From contig DIVD01000020.1 in the NCBI GenBank assembly GCA_002423245.1, positions 1 to 12,510 of the forward strand: 12,510 bases of DNA. Direction: 5' to 3'. Every line of letters begins with the position of its first letter. The stretch's first letter is position 1. The notes beneath the pieces were generated by a model. That model was not told the DNA's origin and made no database searches. It saw only the letters and a program-made list of their open reading frames with translations. This DNA comes from Rhodobacteraceae bacterium UBA6141 (GTDB taxonomy: Bacteria > Pseudomonadota > Alphaproteobacteria > Rhodobacterales > Rhodobacteraceae). A program made the position numbers and the translations under genes. Positions 6,795-12,510 of this stretch are shown here, one piece after another.

Positions 6795-7949
6795 TCAGGC
6801 GACGCGGCGGCCCGCGACCCAGGTTTCGCGCAGCACCGGCGTCGCGTCGCTGCGGGTGAAGCGGATCAGGTCGGCGCGGGCGCCGGGGACGAGGCGGCCC
6901 CGGTCCTCGAGCCCCGCGGCCCGGGCCGGGGCGGCGGTGACGGTGGCGATGCCGCGGGCAAGATCGCCCCACAGATCGCCCAGCATCACCGCAGAGGAGA
7001 GCAGCGCCGCGGGCACGTAATCGGAGGAGACGATGTCCAGCAGCCCCGCCTCGGCCAGTTCGCGCGCCGCGACATTGCCCGAATGCGAACCGCCGCGGAT
7101 GAGGTTCGGCGCGCCCATCATCACCCGGATGCCATAGGCGTGGCAGGCGCGCGCGGCCTCCAGCGTCGTCGGAAACTCGGCGAGGCGGATGCCGTAGGAG
7201 GCGGAGGTCACGACCTGATCCTCGGTGGTGTCGTCGTGGCTGGCGAGCGTGGCGCCAAGCCGGCGCGCGACCGCGACTGCCGCCGCCTCGTGGGCATCGC
7301 CATAGGTCTCGCGCAGGCCCTTCAGCCGCGCGACATGCTCGGCGAAACCGGCCTCGGACAGACCGTGCTTGCCCATCACATAGGCCGCCAGCTTGCCGAT
7401 GTCGCGGAACTGGCGCTGGCCGGGGGTGTGGTCCATCAGGCTGACGATGCCGACGCGGTCCTCGGGGGTGAACTCGTCAAGCTCGGCGATCAGGGTTTCG
7501 GAACAGATCTCGGCCCGCAGGTGCAGGAAATGGCTGATGCGCAGCGCGCCCCGCCCGCGCAGATCCAGCAGCTCGCTGGCAAGGCCGCGCGCGTATTTGG
7601 CATAATCCCCGCCCGAGGAGGAGCGGCGGCCCGAGGGGATGGAGCCGACGCGCATCGCATCGAACACGGTGGTGATGCCGGTGCCCGCAAGCTCTGCGTC
7701 ATGGGCGATGATCGCGGCGGCATGGGGCCAGTCGACGCCGGGGCGCGGCTGCATATGGCGTTCGAGGTTGTCGGTGTGCAACTCGATCAGCCCCGGCGCC
7801 AGCATGTCGCCGCCGCAGTCGATGGCCCCCGGCGGCACGGCGCTGCCGGTGCCGATCTCGGCAATCCGCCCGTCGCGGAGGCAGAGGCTGCCGGCAACCG
7901 TCTCATCGGGCAGCACGAGCGTGGCATTGGCAAGAATGGTTTCGGTCAT
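6795..7949 (-). CDS. phnM: Alpha-D-ribose 1-methylphosphonate 5-triphosphate diphosphatase PhnM
   Basis: PhnM is an amidohydrolase-superfamily enzyme of the C-P lyase pathway that removes diphosphate from ribose 1-phosphonate 5-triphosphate, giving the 5-phosphoribosyl 1-phosphonate cleaved by PhnJ. The 384-residue length fits the family. Diagnostic stretches are GLIELHTDNLERH (metal-binding histidines at 58 and 65), ITTVFDAMRVGS (92-103), ISHFLHLRAEICS (138-150), LMDHTPGQRQFRD (171-183), LASHDDTTEDQV (235-246) and the C-terminal metal aspartate region DIVSSDYVP (305-313). The N-terminal and C-terminal ends (LPDETV; GARADLIRF) form the small beta domain typical of amidohydrolases. The start at 7949 is divergent from the DUF1045 gene across 146 bp, so phnM must be read from its own promoter there rather than from the upstream phn genes. 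Confidence 0.96.
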   Translation of the reverse strand: MTETILANATLVLPDETVAGSLCLRDGRIAEIGTGSAVPPGAIDCGGDMLAPGLIELHTDNLERHMQPRPGVDWPHAAAIIAHDAELAGTGITTVFDAMRVGSIPSGRRSSSGGDYAKYARGLASELLDLRGRGALRISHFLHLRAEICSETLIAELDEFTPEDRVGIVSLMDHTPGQRQFRDIGKLAAYVMGKHGLSEAGFAEHVARLKGLRETYGDAHEAAAVAVARRLGATLASHDDTTEDQVVTSASYGIRLAEFPTTLEAARACHAYGIRVMMGAPNLIRGGSHSGNVAARELAEAGLLDIVSSDYVPAALLSSAVMLGDLWGDLARGIATVTAAPARAAGLEDRGRLVPGARADLIRFTRSDATPVLRETWVAGRRVA

Positions 7950-7978
7950 GGTCTGGTCTCTGGGCCTTCTGCACGTAA

Positions 7979-8005
7979 GGGTTGCGGGGCGTCGGCGGGT
8001 TGCGG
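7979..8005 (+). repeat. Short direct repeat in the phnM/DUF1045 divergent region
   Basis: GGGTTGCGG occurs at 7979-7987 and again at 7997-8005, an 18-bp period that would place both copies near the same DNA face. It lies 30-56 bp upstream of the phnM start and may be a regulator binding site, though GC-rich chance repeats of this size are not rare. Confidence 0.3.
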
Positions 8006-8054
8006 CCGAGGCGCGGACGCCCCCGCTGCGGCCGCTTCATCACATCGGCCCGGC

Positions 8055-8074
8055 ATGTCACACCGCCGTGACAT
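8055..8074. promoter_or_regulatory. Perfect palindrome ATGTCAC-N6-GTGACAT, candidate operator
   Basis: Two perfect 7-bp arms, ATGTCAC (8055-8061) and GTGACAT (8068-8074), flank a 6-bp spacer. The element ends 21 bp before the DUF1045 start and lies about 105 bp upstream of phnM, in the only region that can hold both promoters. Symmetry of this size suggests a dimeric regulator. It can also be read as a degenerate PhoB box (TGTCA in the first half, a poor match in the second), fitting phosphate control of phosphonate genes. The regulator is unknown; no phnF or phoB is in the window. Confidence 0.5.
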
Positions 8075-8095
8075 CCGGCTGCGAGGAGAGGACGC

Positions 8096-8785
8096 ATGAA
8101 GGAGTTCCAGCGATACGCGATCTACTGGGCACCCGAGCCGGGGCCCCTGGCCGAGTTCGGCGCGGCCTGGCTGGGCTGGGACGCGGCGCGGGGCATCGAC
8201 AGGGTGCAGCCGCCCCTGCCCGGCCTGCCGCGCCCGCTGGCCGAGTTGACCGAGGCGCCGCGCAGATACGGCTTTCACGCCACGCTGAAGCCGCCGTTCC
8301 GGCTGGTGGAGGGCACGACGCCCGAGGGGCTGTCGGGCGCGGTGCGGCGGCTGGCGGCAAGCCTCGCGCCCGTCACGCTGGACGGGCTGGCGCTGCGGCG
8401 GCTGGGCGGCTTTCTCGCGCTGGTGCCGACGGGGGACACCGCCGCGCTGGAGGCGCTGGCGGCCACTTTGGTCGCCGAGCTTGACCCCTGGCGCGCGGCG
8501 CTGACGCCCGAGGCGATGATGCGCCGGCAGAGCGCGCGTCTGACCGATGCGCAGAAGACCCTGCTGGACCGCTGGGGCTATCCCTATGTGATGGAGGAGT
8601 TCCGCTTTCACCTGACGCTCACCGGCGCGCTGCCCGAGGCCGAGGCCCGCGCGCTCGAGGCGCTGCTGGCGCCGGTGGTGGCGCCGCTGCTGCCGAGGCC
8701 GCTGGCGATCCGGGACATCTGCCTGTTCGGCGAGGCGGGCGACGGGCGCTTTCATCTGCTGCACCGTTACGAGCTTTCCGGCTGA
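8096..8785 (+). CDS. DUF1045 phosphonate-metabolism-associated protein (2H phosphoesterase type)
   Basis: A 229-residue cytoplasmic protein of the DUF1045 family (TIGR03223, 'putative phosphonate metabolism protein'), a family seen beside C-P lyase genes but without an assigned function as far as I know. It carries the two HxT motifs of 2H phosphoesterases: YGFHATLKPPF (H61, T63) and FRFHLTLTG (H172, T174), about 110 residues apart as expected for the bilobal fold. Enzymes of this fold act on 2',3'-cyclic or 1'',2''-cyclic phosphates, so opening of 5-phosphoribosyl 1,2-cyclic phosphate, the product of C-P lyase, is an attractive role (inference). The ATG at 8096 follows GAGGAGAGGA. It is the only phn-cluster gene on the plus strand; its 3' end overlaps the convergent phnN by 19 nt (8767-8785), and it diverges from phnM. 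Confidence 0.9.
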   Translation: MKEFQRYAIYWAPEPGPLAEFGAAWLGWDAARGIDRVQPPLPGLPRPLAELTEAPRRYGFHATLKPPFRLVEGTTPEGLSGAVRRLAASLAPVTLDGLALRRLGGFLALVPTGDTAALEALAATLVAELDPWRAALTPEAMMRRQSARLTDAQKTLLDRWGYPYVMEEFRFHLTLTGALPEAEARALEALLAPVVAPLLPRPLAIRDICLFGEAGDGRFHLLHRYELSG

Positions 8786-9342
8786 AGCGCGGCGCGCATC
8801 GCGGCGGCGGCGGCATCGAGCGGGCCGTCATTGTCGATGCGGATCACCGGCAGGCCCGGCGGCAGCGCAAACTCTGCCCGCGCCAGCCGCGCCGCGATGT
8901 CCTCGCGCGATTCGCGGCCGCGGGCGGCGAGGCGTGCGGCAAGCGTTTCGGGGCGCGCGGTGACGAGCAGCACGGTCAGGCCGGGGAACACCTCTGCCGC
9001 CTGCCCCAGCATGGCGCGCGAGCCGTTGAAGATGACGGTGTGCCCCGCCCGATGCGCGGCCACGGCGCTGGCGGGGATGGCGTATTGCAGCCCGTGCGCC
9101 TGCCAGACGAGCGCGAAGGCGCCGGCGGCGGCGCGGGCGGCGAACTCGGCCCCGGTCACGCCCTCGAAGGGCTCGCCGCCGGCCGATTCGGGGCGGGTGA
9201 TCACCCGGCGCACAGGGTGCAGATCGGGCAGGCGGGGCAGATCGGGCAGGCCCGCCACCGCCGCGATCAGCGTGTCCTTGCCCGAGCCGGAGGGGCCGAC
9301 CACCGCGAAGGCGCGGCTCCTGTCCGGGTTCGCGGGGGTCAT
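8767..9342 (-). CDS. phnN: Ribose 1,5-bisphosphate phosphokinase PhnN
   Basis: PhnN phosphorylates ribose 1,5-bisphosphate with ATP to PRPP, the last step that returns the C-P lyase sugar to metabolism. The 191-residue length fits the family. It shows a P-loop GPSGSGKD (residues 16-23; the terminal Asp is typical of PhnN rather than guanylate kinase), RRVITRP, the FALVWQAHGLQYAIP segment that matches 'FALSWHANGLYYGV' of E. coli PhnN, VIFNGSRAML, and the lid region LAARGRESREDIAARLARA. The ATG at 9340-9342 overlaps the phnL stop (TGATG), so translation is coupled; the GTG one codon earlier is less likely. An 18-nt-period tandem repeat (9219-9251) produces LPDLPR-LPDL near residue 35 and slightly lengthens this loop. 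The 3' end overlaps the opposing DUF1045 gene. Confidence 0.95.
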   Translation of the reverse strand: MTPANPDRSRAFAVVGPSGSGKDTLIAAVAGLPDLPRLPDLHPVRRVITRPESAGGEPFEGVTGAEFAARAAAGAFALVWQAHGLQYAIPASAVAAHRAGHTVIFNGSRAMLGQAAEVFPGLTVLLVTARPETLAARLAARGRESREDIAARLARAEFALPPGLPVIRIDNDGPLDAAAAAMRAALQPESS

Positions 9343-10034
9343 CACGCCGCCCCGGGGGTGAAGTCCGACACGTTCACCACCCGGTCGCAGACACGGCTTC
9401 GCGCCGCCTCGTCATGGAAGATGCCGACGATGGCCGCGCCGCGCGCCTTCGCCTCCTCGATCAGCGCCAGCACGGTCTCGCGGTTGGCGGCGTCGAGGCT
9501 GGCGGTCGGCTCGTCCAGCAGCAGCGCCGGGCTGGGATGGGCAAAGCCGCGGGCGATGTTGACCCGCTGCTGCTCGCCGCCCGAAAACGTGGTGGGCGAC
9601 AGCGGCCAGAGCCGTTCGGGGATCCGCAGCCGCGCCAGCAACTCTGCCGCCCGCGCCCGCGCCGCCTCCTCGGGCACCCCGAGATCCAGCAGCGGCTCGG
9701 CCACCACATCCAGCGTCGGCACCCGCGGCACCACCCGCAGGAACTGGCTGACATAGCCAAGCCGCCCCCGCCGCAGCGCCAGAATCTCGCGCGGGGCGGC
9801 GCGCGCCACATCGGTGCCCGCCACCATGATCGTGCCCGAGGCGGCAAGGTAATTGCCCCAGATCATCCGCATCAGCGTCGATTTCCCCGCGCCCGAGGCA
9901 CCCACCAGCCCCACGCATTCGCCGGGCCGGACCGACAGCCCCGCCCGCTCCAGCACCGGGATCACGGCGCCGCCCTGATTGTGCAGCGTGAAGGTCTTGG
10001 CAACATCCTCGAGGTGGATCACGGGGTCGGTCAT
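9342..10034 (-). CDS. phnL: Phosphonate C-P lyase system ABC-type protein PhnL
   Basis: PhnL is an ABC-ATPase-like protein required for phosphonate use and works with PhnK on the PhnGHIJ core complex rather than as a transporter. The 230-residue protein has Walker A GASGAGKS (45-52), Q-loop YVSQFLR (94-100), signature SGGEQQ (151-156), Walker B LLLDEP (171-176), D-loop SLD and switch His in GIFHD. Family-specific features are TFTLHNQGGAVIPVL near the N-terminus and the Q-loop context LGYVSQFLRVVPRV, both close to E. coli PhnL. I chose the ATG at 10034, which has GAGG five bases upstream within the 20-nt gap after corA. An in-frame ATG at 10055 that overlaps the corA stop is an alternative and would add seven residues. 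The stop overlaps the phnN start. Confidence 0.95.
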   Translation of the reverse strand: MTDPVIHLEDVAKTFTLHNQGGAVIPVLERAGLSVRPGECVGLVGASGAGKSTLMRMIWGNYLAASGTIMVAGTDVARAAPREILALRRGRLGYVSQFLRVVPRVPTLDVVAEPLLDLGVPEEAARARAAELLARLRIPERLWPLSPTTFSGGEQQRVNIARGFAHPSPALLLDEPTASLDAANRETVLALIEEAKARGAAIVGIFHDEAARSRVCDRVVNVSDFTPGAA

Positions 10035-10054
10035 GGCATCCTCGGCAATCGGCA

Positions 10055-11014
10055 TCACAGCCATTTCTTCCAGCGAAAGAACAGGTATGTGGCCCCCGAG
10101 GAGGCCAGCATCAGGATCAGCGAGACCGGGTAGCCCCAGCTTTTCGTCAGTTCCGGCATCACCGCGAAGTTCATCCCGTAGATCGAGGCGATCAGCGTCG
10201 GCGGCAGGAACAGCGCCGCCACCACCGACAGGATGCGCACCGTGGCGTTCTGCGCGAGGTTGATCATCCCCAGCGTGGCATCGACCGCCAGCGCCACCCG
10301 GCTCGACAGGAAATCGGCATGGACGGCCAGTGCCTGGATGTCGCGCATCTCGCCCTTGACCACCGCCTTCAGCCCCTCGCCCGAGGCGCCCGCGCCAAGG
10401 TGCTGGCTGTAGAAGGACAGGGCACGCTCCATCGTCAGAAGGCTCAGCCGCACCCGGCCGACCGTCTCGCCCTGCCGGCCCACCAGTTCCAGCGCATGTT
10501 GCAGCCCCGCGGGGCTGTTCGCCCCGCCGCCGCCGAACACCGCCGCCGTCGCCACCGTCACCTCGCGCCCCGCGCCTTCCAGCAGATCGGCAAGCCGGCT
10601 GATGATCTCCTCGAAGAGGCCGAGGAAGATCCGCTCCGGCGTGCTGCAGCCCGCCACCCCGCTGTTGGCGCGGGCGGGATAGGTCTCGAACGGGCGCGGC
10701 GCATGGTGGCGCACCGTGACCAGCCGGTTCTCGGCGAGGATGAAGCTGACCGGCCCCTCGATCCGCGTGCCGTCCGGCGCCTGCCCCGGCAGCACCACGG
10801 TCATCACGTCATACGCGCCCTCGCGGTAGAGCCGGTTGGAGATCTCGATCTCCTCCATGTCCGCCAGCGTCGGAACCGCGATTCCCAGCGCCTCCACCTC
10901 GCGCACCTGCGCATCGAGCGGGCGGTAGAGGTCGATCCACAGCGCCTCGGCCAGCGGCCTGCCCTGATCGAGCCGCGACAGGCCGCCGGGGCCGGGGGAA
11001 TAGGCGTAGATCAT
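10055..11014 (-). CDS. corA: CorA-family Mg2+/Co2+ channel embedded in the phn operon
   Basis: A 319-residue CorA-type divalent-cation channel of the inner membrane, normally a homopentamer gated by cytoplasmic Mg2+. The long N-terminal cytoplasmic domain includes LADMEEIEISNRLYREGAYDVMTVVLP (about 50-76) and a helical stalk (about 125-260). The signature YGMNF (279-283) ends the first membrane helix (about 262-281), followed by the periplasmic loop MPELTKSWGYP and a second helix (about 295-313), with a basic tail RWKKWL as usual. All elements of a working channel are present. It begins 5 nt after the phnK stop and ends 20 nt before phnL, so it must be part of the same transcript. CorA is not a standard member of the C-P lyase set; it might supply Mg2+ for the ATP-dependent phn enzymes or simply be a passenger. 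Substrate (Mg2+, Co2+, Ni2+ or Zn2+) cannot be settled from sequence. Confidence 0.93.
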   Translation of the reverse strand: MIYAYSPGPGGLSRLDQGRPLAEALWIDLYRPLDAQVREVEALGIAVPTLADMEEIEISNRLYREGAYDVMTVVLPGQAPDGTRIEGPVSFILAENRLVTVRHHAPRPFETYPARANSGVAGCSTPERIFLGLFEEIISRLADLLEGAGREVTVATAAVFGGGGANSPAGLQHALELVGRQGETVGRVRLSLLTMERALSFYSQHLGAGASGEGLKAVVKGEMRDIQALAVHADFLSSRVALAVDATLGMINLAQNATVRILSVVAALFLPPTLIASIYGMNFAVMPELTKSWGYPVSLILMLASSGATYLFFRWKKWL

Positions 11015-11019
11015 CAGTG

Positions 11020-11790
11020 TCAGACCTGCAGGACCGAGGAGACCAGAAGTTGCGTATAGGCGTGCTGCGGATCGTCCAGCACCTGATCGGTCAACCCGGT
11101 TTCCACCACGCGGCCGCCTTTCATCACCATCAGACGATCCGCCAGAAGCCGGACCACCGCAAGGTCATGCGTGACGATCACCGCCGAAAGCCCCAGCCGC
11201 CGCACCAGCCCGCGCAGCAGGTCCAGCAGCCGCGCCTGCACGCTGACATCGAGCCCGCCGGTCGGCTCGTCCATGAACACCAGCCGCGGCCCGGTCACAA
11301 GGTTGCGCGCGATCTGGAGCCGCTGCTGCATCCCGCCCGAAAAGGCGGAGGGGCGGTCGTCGATGCGGTCGGAGGCAATCTCGACCCGGCCCAGCCAGTC
11401 CTCGGCGGTGCTGCGGATGCGCCCATAGTTGCGCGCGCCGACCGCCATCAGCCGCTCGCCGACATTGCCGCCCGCCGACACGCCCATGCGCAGCCCGTCG
11501 CGCGGGTTCTGGTGGACAAAGGCCCAGTCGGTGCGCGCCAGCATCCGGCGTTCCGGCTCCGCCATCGTCACGGTGTCCACCGGGCCCTTGTGGCGCGTGT
11601 CGAAGATCACCTGCCCCGCATCGGGCCGAAGGTGCCCGGCCAGGCAGGACAGCAGCGTGGACTTGCCCGAGCCGCTCTCGCCCACGATCCCCATCACCTC
11701 GCCGGGATAGAGATCGAAACCGACGCCGGTGCAGCCGATCCGCGCGCCATAGCGCTTCTCGAGGCCGCGGACTTGCAGCAGCGGGGTCAT
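11020..11790 (-). CDS. phnK: Phosphonate C-P lyase system ABC-type protein PhnK
   Basis: PhnK is the ABC-type ATPase that docks on PhnJ in the C-P lyase core complex and is needed for phosphonate breakdown. The 256-residue protein has Walker A GESGSGKS (37-44), the Q-loop in FVHQNPRDGLRMGVSAGGNVGERLM (91-115; this 'HQNPRDGLRM.VSAGGN.GERLM' stretch is characteristic of PhnK), signature SGGMQQ (151-156), Walker B VFMDEP (171-176), D-loop GGLD and switch His208. The C-terminal tail (DDPQHAYTQLLVSSVL) is of the oligopeptide-transporter ATPase type, as in known PhnK. I chose the ATG at 11790, which has GGAGG seven bases upstream; the open frame extends into phnJ but without a ribosome site. A 61-nt gap separates it from the phnJ stop, and corA begins 5 nt after its own stop. 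Confidence 0.96.
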   Translation of the reverse strand: MTPLLQVRGLEKRYGARIGCTGVGFDLYPGEVMGIVGESGSGKSTLLSCLAGHLRPDAGQVIFDTRHKGPVDTVTMAEPERRMLARTDWAFVHQNPRDGLRMGVSAGGNVGERLMAVGARNYGRIRSTAEDWLGRVEIASDRIDDRPSAFSGGMQQRLQIARNLVTGPRLVFMDEPTGGLDVSVQARLLDLLRGLVRRLGLSAVIVTHDLAVVRLLADRLMVMKGGRVVETGLTDQVLDDPQHAYTQLLVSSVLQV

Positions 11791-11852
11791 CGGCGGGCCT
11801 CCACGGTCCGGGCCGAATGCCGCCCGCGGGGAACAGACGGAAGAAGGGCCAT
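11787..11852 (-). CDS. Possible 21-codon coupling mini-frame between phnJ and phnK
   Basis: An ATG at 11852-11850 overlaps the phnJ stop (TGATG) and opens 21 sense codons, ending with a TGA at 11789-11787 that overlaps the phnK start codon (ATGA). It therefore bridges the whole intergenic gap exactly. The peptide (MALLPSVPRGRHSARTVEARR) resembles nothing I know. It could carry ribosomes from phnJ to phnK, but phnK has its own good GGAGG, and GC-rich DNA gives such frames by chance. Low confidence as a real gene. Confidence 0.2.
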   Translation of the reverse strand: MALLPSVPRGRHSARTVEARR

Positions 11853-12510
11853 CACGCCGCCACCCCCAGCCGCCCGACATGCCCCGCCGCGCGCCGGGCG
11901 CGGCAATGGTCGGTATCCGAGCATACGAACATCCGCCCGCCCTGATCGTCCACGATCACCTCGTCAAGGTAGGTGTCGCCCGCGCCGCACAGATCGCAAT
12001 CGTGATCCGCCTTCGAGGCGACGAACGGGTAATCCTCGAAATCGAGGCTCTCGACCTTCGTGTAGGGCGGCAGCGCATAGATCCGCTGCTCGCGCCCCGC
12101 GCCGAACAGCATCAAGGCCGGGTTGCCATCCAGCTTGGGGTTGTCGAATTTCGGGATCGGCGAGGGGTCCATCACATAGCGCCCCTCCACCTTCACCGGG
12201 TAGGCATAGGCGGTGGCGATCTGGCCGTGGCGGGCGATGTCCTCGTAAAGCTTCACATGCATCAGCCCGTATTCCTCCAGCTCGTGCATCTTGCGCGTCT
12301 CGGTCTCGCGCGGTTCGAGAAAGCGCAGCGGCTCGGGGATCGGCACCTGAAAGACGATGATCTGCCCCTCGGCCAAGGGCGTCTCGGGAATGCGGTGGCG
12401 GGTCTGGATCAGGCTCGCCCCGGCGGTCGCCTCGGTCACCGCGACCCCGGCGGTGCGCTGGAAGAACTTGCGGATCGACACGGCGTTGGTGGTGTCGTCG
12501 GCGCCCTGGT
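11852..12510 (-). CDS. phnJ: C-P lyase subunit PhnJ (alpha-D-ribose 1-methylphosphonate 5-phosphate C-P lyase), 5' end off window
   Basis: PhnJ is the radical-SAM enzyme that breaks the carbon-phosphorus bond of 5-phosphoribosyl 1-phosphonates, giving the alkane and 5-phosphoribosyl 1,2-cyclic phosphate. It works within the PhnGHIJ core. About 219 residues are visible, opening QGADDTTNAVSIRKFFQRTAG at the window edge; against the ~281 residues of E. coli PhnJ, roughly 70 N-terminal residues are missing. The match is close throughout: LIQTRHRIPETPL, IPEPLRFLEPRETETRKMH, HVKLYEDIARHG, VMDPSPIPKFDNPKLD, LFGAGREQRIYALPPYT and VESLDFEDYPF. The four conserved C-terminal cysteines are present in DCDLCGAG and FVCSDTDHC; these hold the 4Fe-4S cluster and the catalytic cysteine. 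It has a normal stop at 11852-11854. The upstream core genes phnG, phnH and phnI are expected just outside the window. Confidence 0.98.
   Translation of the reverse strand, partial: QGADDTTNAVSIRKFFQRTAGVAVTEATAGASLIQTRHRIPETPLAEGQIIVFQVPIPEPLRFLEPRETETRKMHELEEYGLMHVKLYEDIARHGQIATAYAYPVKVEGRYVMDPSPIPKFDNPKLDGNPALMLFGAGREQRIYALPPYTKVESLDFEDYPFVASKADHDCDLCGAGDTYLDEVIVDDQGGRMFVCSDTDHCRARRAAGHVGRLGVAA

Noticed and set aside
8055..8072. Canonical Pho box upstream of the DUF1045 gene
   Set aside because: Only the first half (TGTCA) fits; the second half matches about four of seven positions. I keep it as an alternative reading of the palindrome and not as a firm site.
6780..8099. Plus-strand open frame of 439 codons across phnM
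   Set aside because: It is a shadow of phnM with biased Gly/Arg/Ala composition and no recognisable motif; it ends at the DUF1045 start only by chance.
11017..12360. Plus-strand open frame of 447 codons across phnK and phnJ
   Set aside because: Antisense to two clearly recognised genes, with His/Arg/Pro-rich low-complexity product.

Overview
This window looks like a chromosomal segment of a very GC-rich alphaproteobacterium, most likely a member of the Rhodobacteraceae. Clues are the high G+C with strong G/C third-position bias in every gene, a roughly 70-residue DUF1127 protein, a C-P lyase cluster carrying a DUF1045 gene, and two copies of a hairpin-plus-'CCCCCGAGGATATTTG' intergenic element that I associate with this group from memory. 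I recognise 15 protein genes, two of them cut by the window edges. I see no tRNA, rRNA, transposase, phage gene or CRISPR array. No gap without a gene reaches 300 bases.

Left part (1-3592): guaB (IMP dehydrogenase, minus strand, 3' end off the window) lies downstream of a TehA/SLAC1-type (TDT family) permease gene on the same strand. Divergent from the permease is a small lipoprotein gene, followed by a repeat element and a 72-residue DUF1127 gene.

Middle (3810-5741): ureE, ureF and ureG form a compact plus-strand set for nickel delivery to urease. The urease structural genes and ureD are absent from the window, although the sequence continues for several kilobases on both sides of the set.

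Right part (5726-12510): this is the distal half of a carbon-phosphorus lyase (phosphonate degradation) cluster on the minus strand, read as phnJ (partial) - phnK - corA - phnL - phnN, then phnM and a PHP-domain hydrolase gene. A DUF1045 gene (2H phosphoesterase type) is inserted in the opposite orientation between phnN and phnM. PhnJ is the radical-SAM C-P bond-cleaving subunit, PhnK and PhnL are its ABC-type partners, PhnM makes the 5-phosphoribosyl 1-phosphonate substrate from its triphosphate, and PhnN converts ribose 1,5-bisphosphate to PRPP. The metallo-beta-lactamase cyclic phosphodiesterase PhnP is not in the window. Two other phosphoesterase-type proteins are present, DUF1045 and PHP.

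The most interesting points are: a CorA-type Mg2+/Co2+ channel gene closely packed between phnK and phnL; DUF1045 and the PHP protein as candidates for the missing cyclic phosphodiesterase step; a perfect palindrome in the phnM/DUF1045 divergent promoter region; a DUF1127 gene followed by a strong stem-loop with repeats; and a 21-codon mini-frame that exactly bridges phnJ and phnK.
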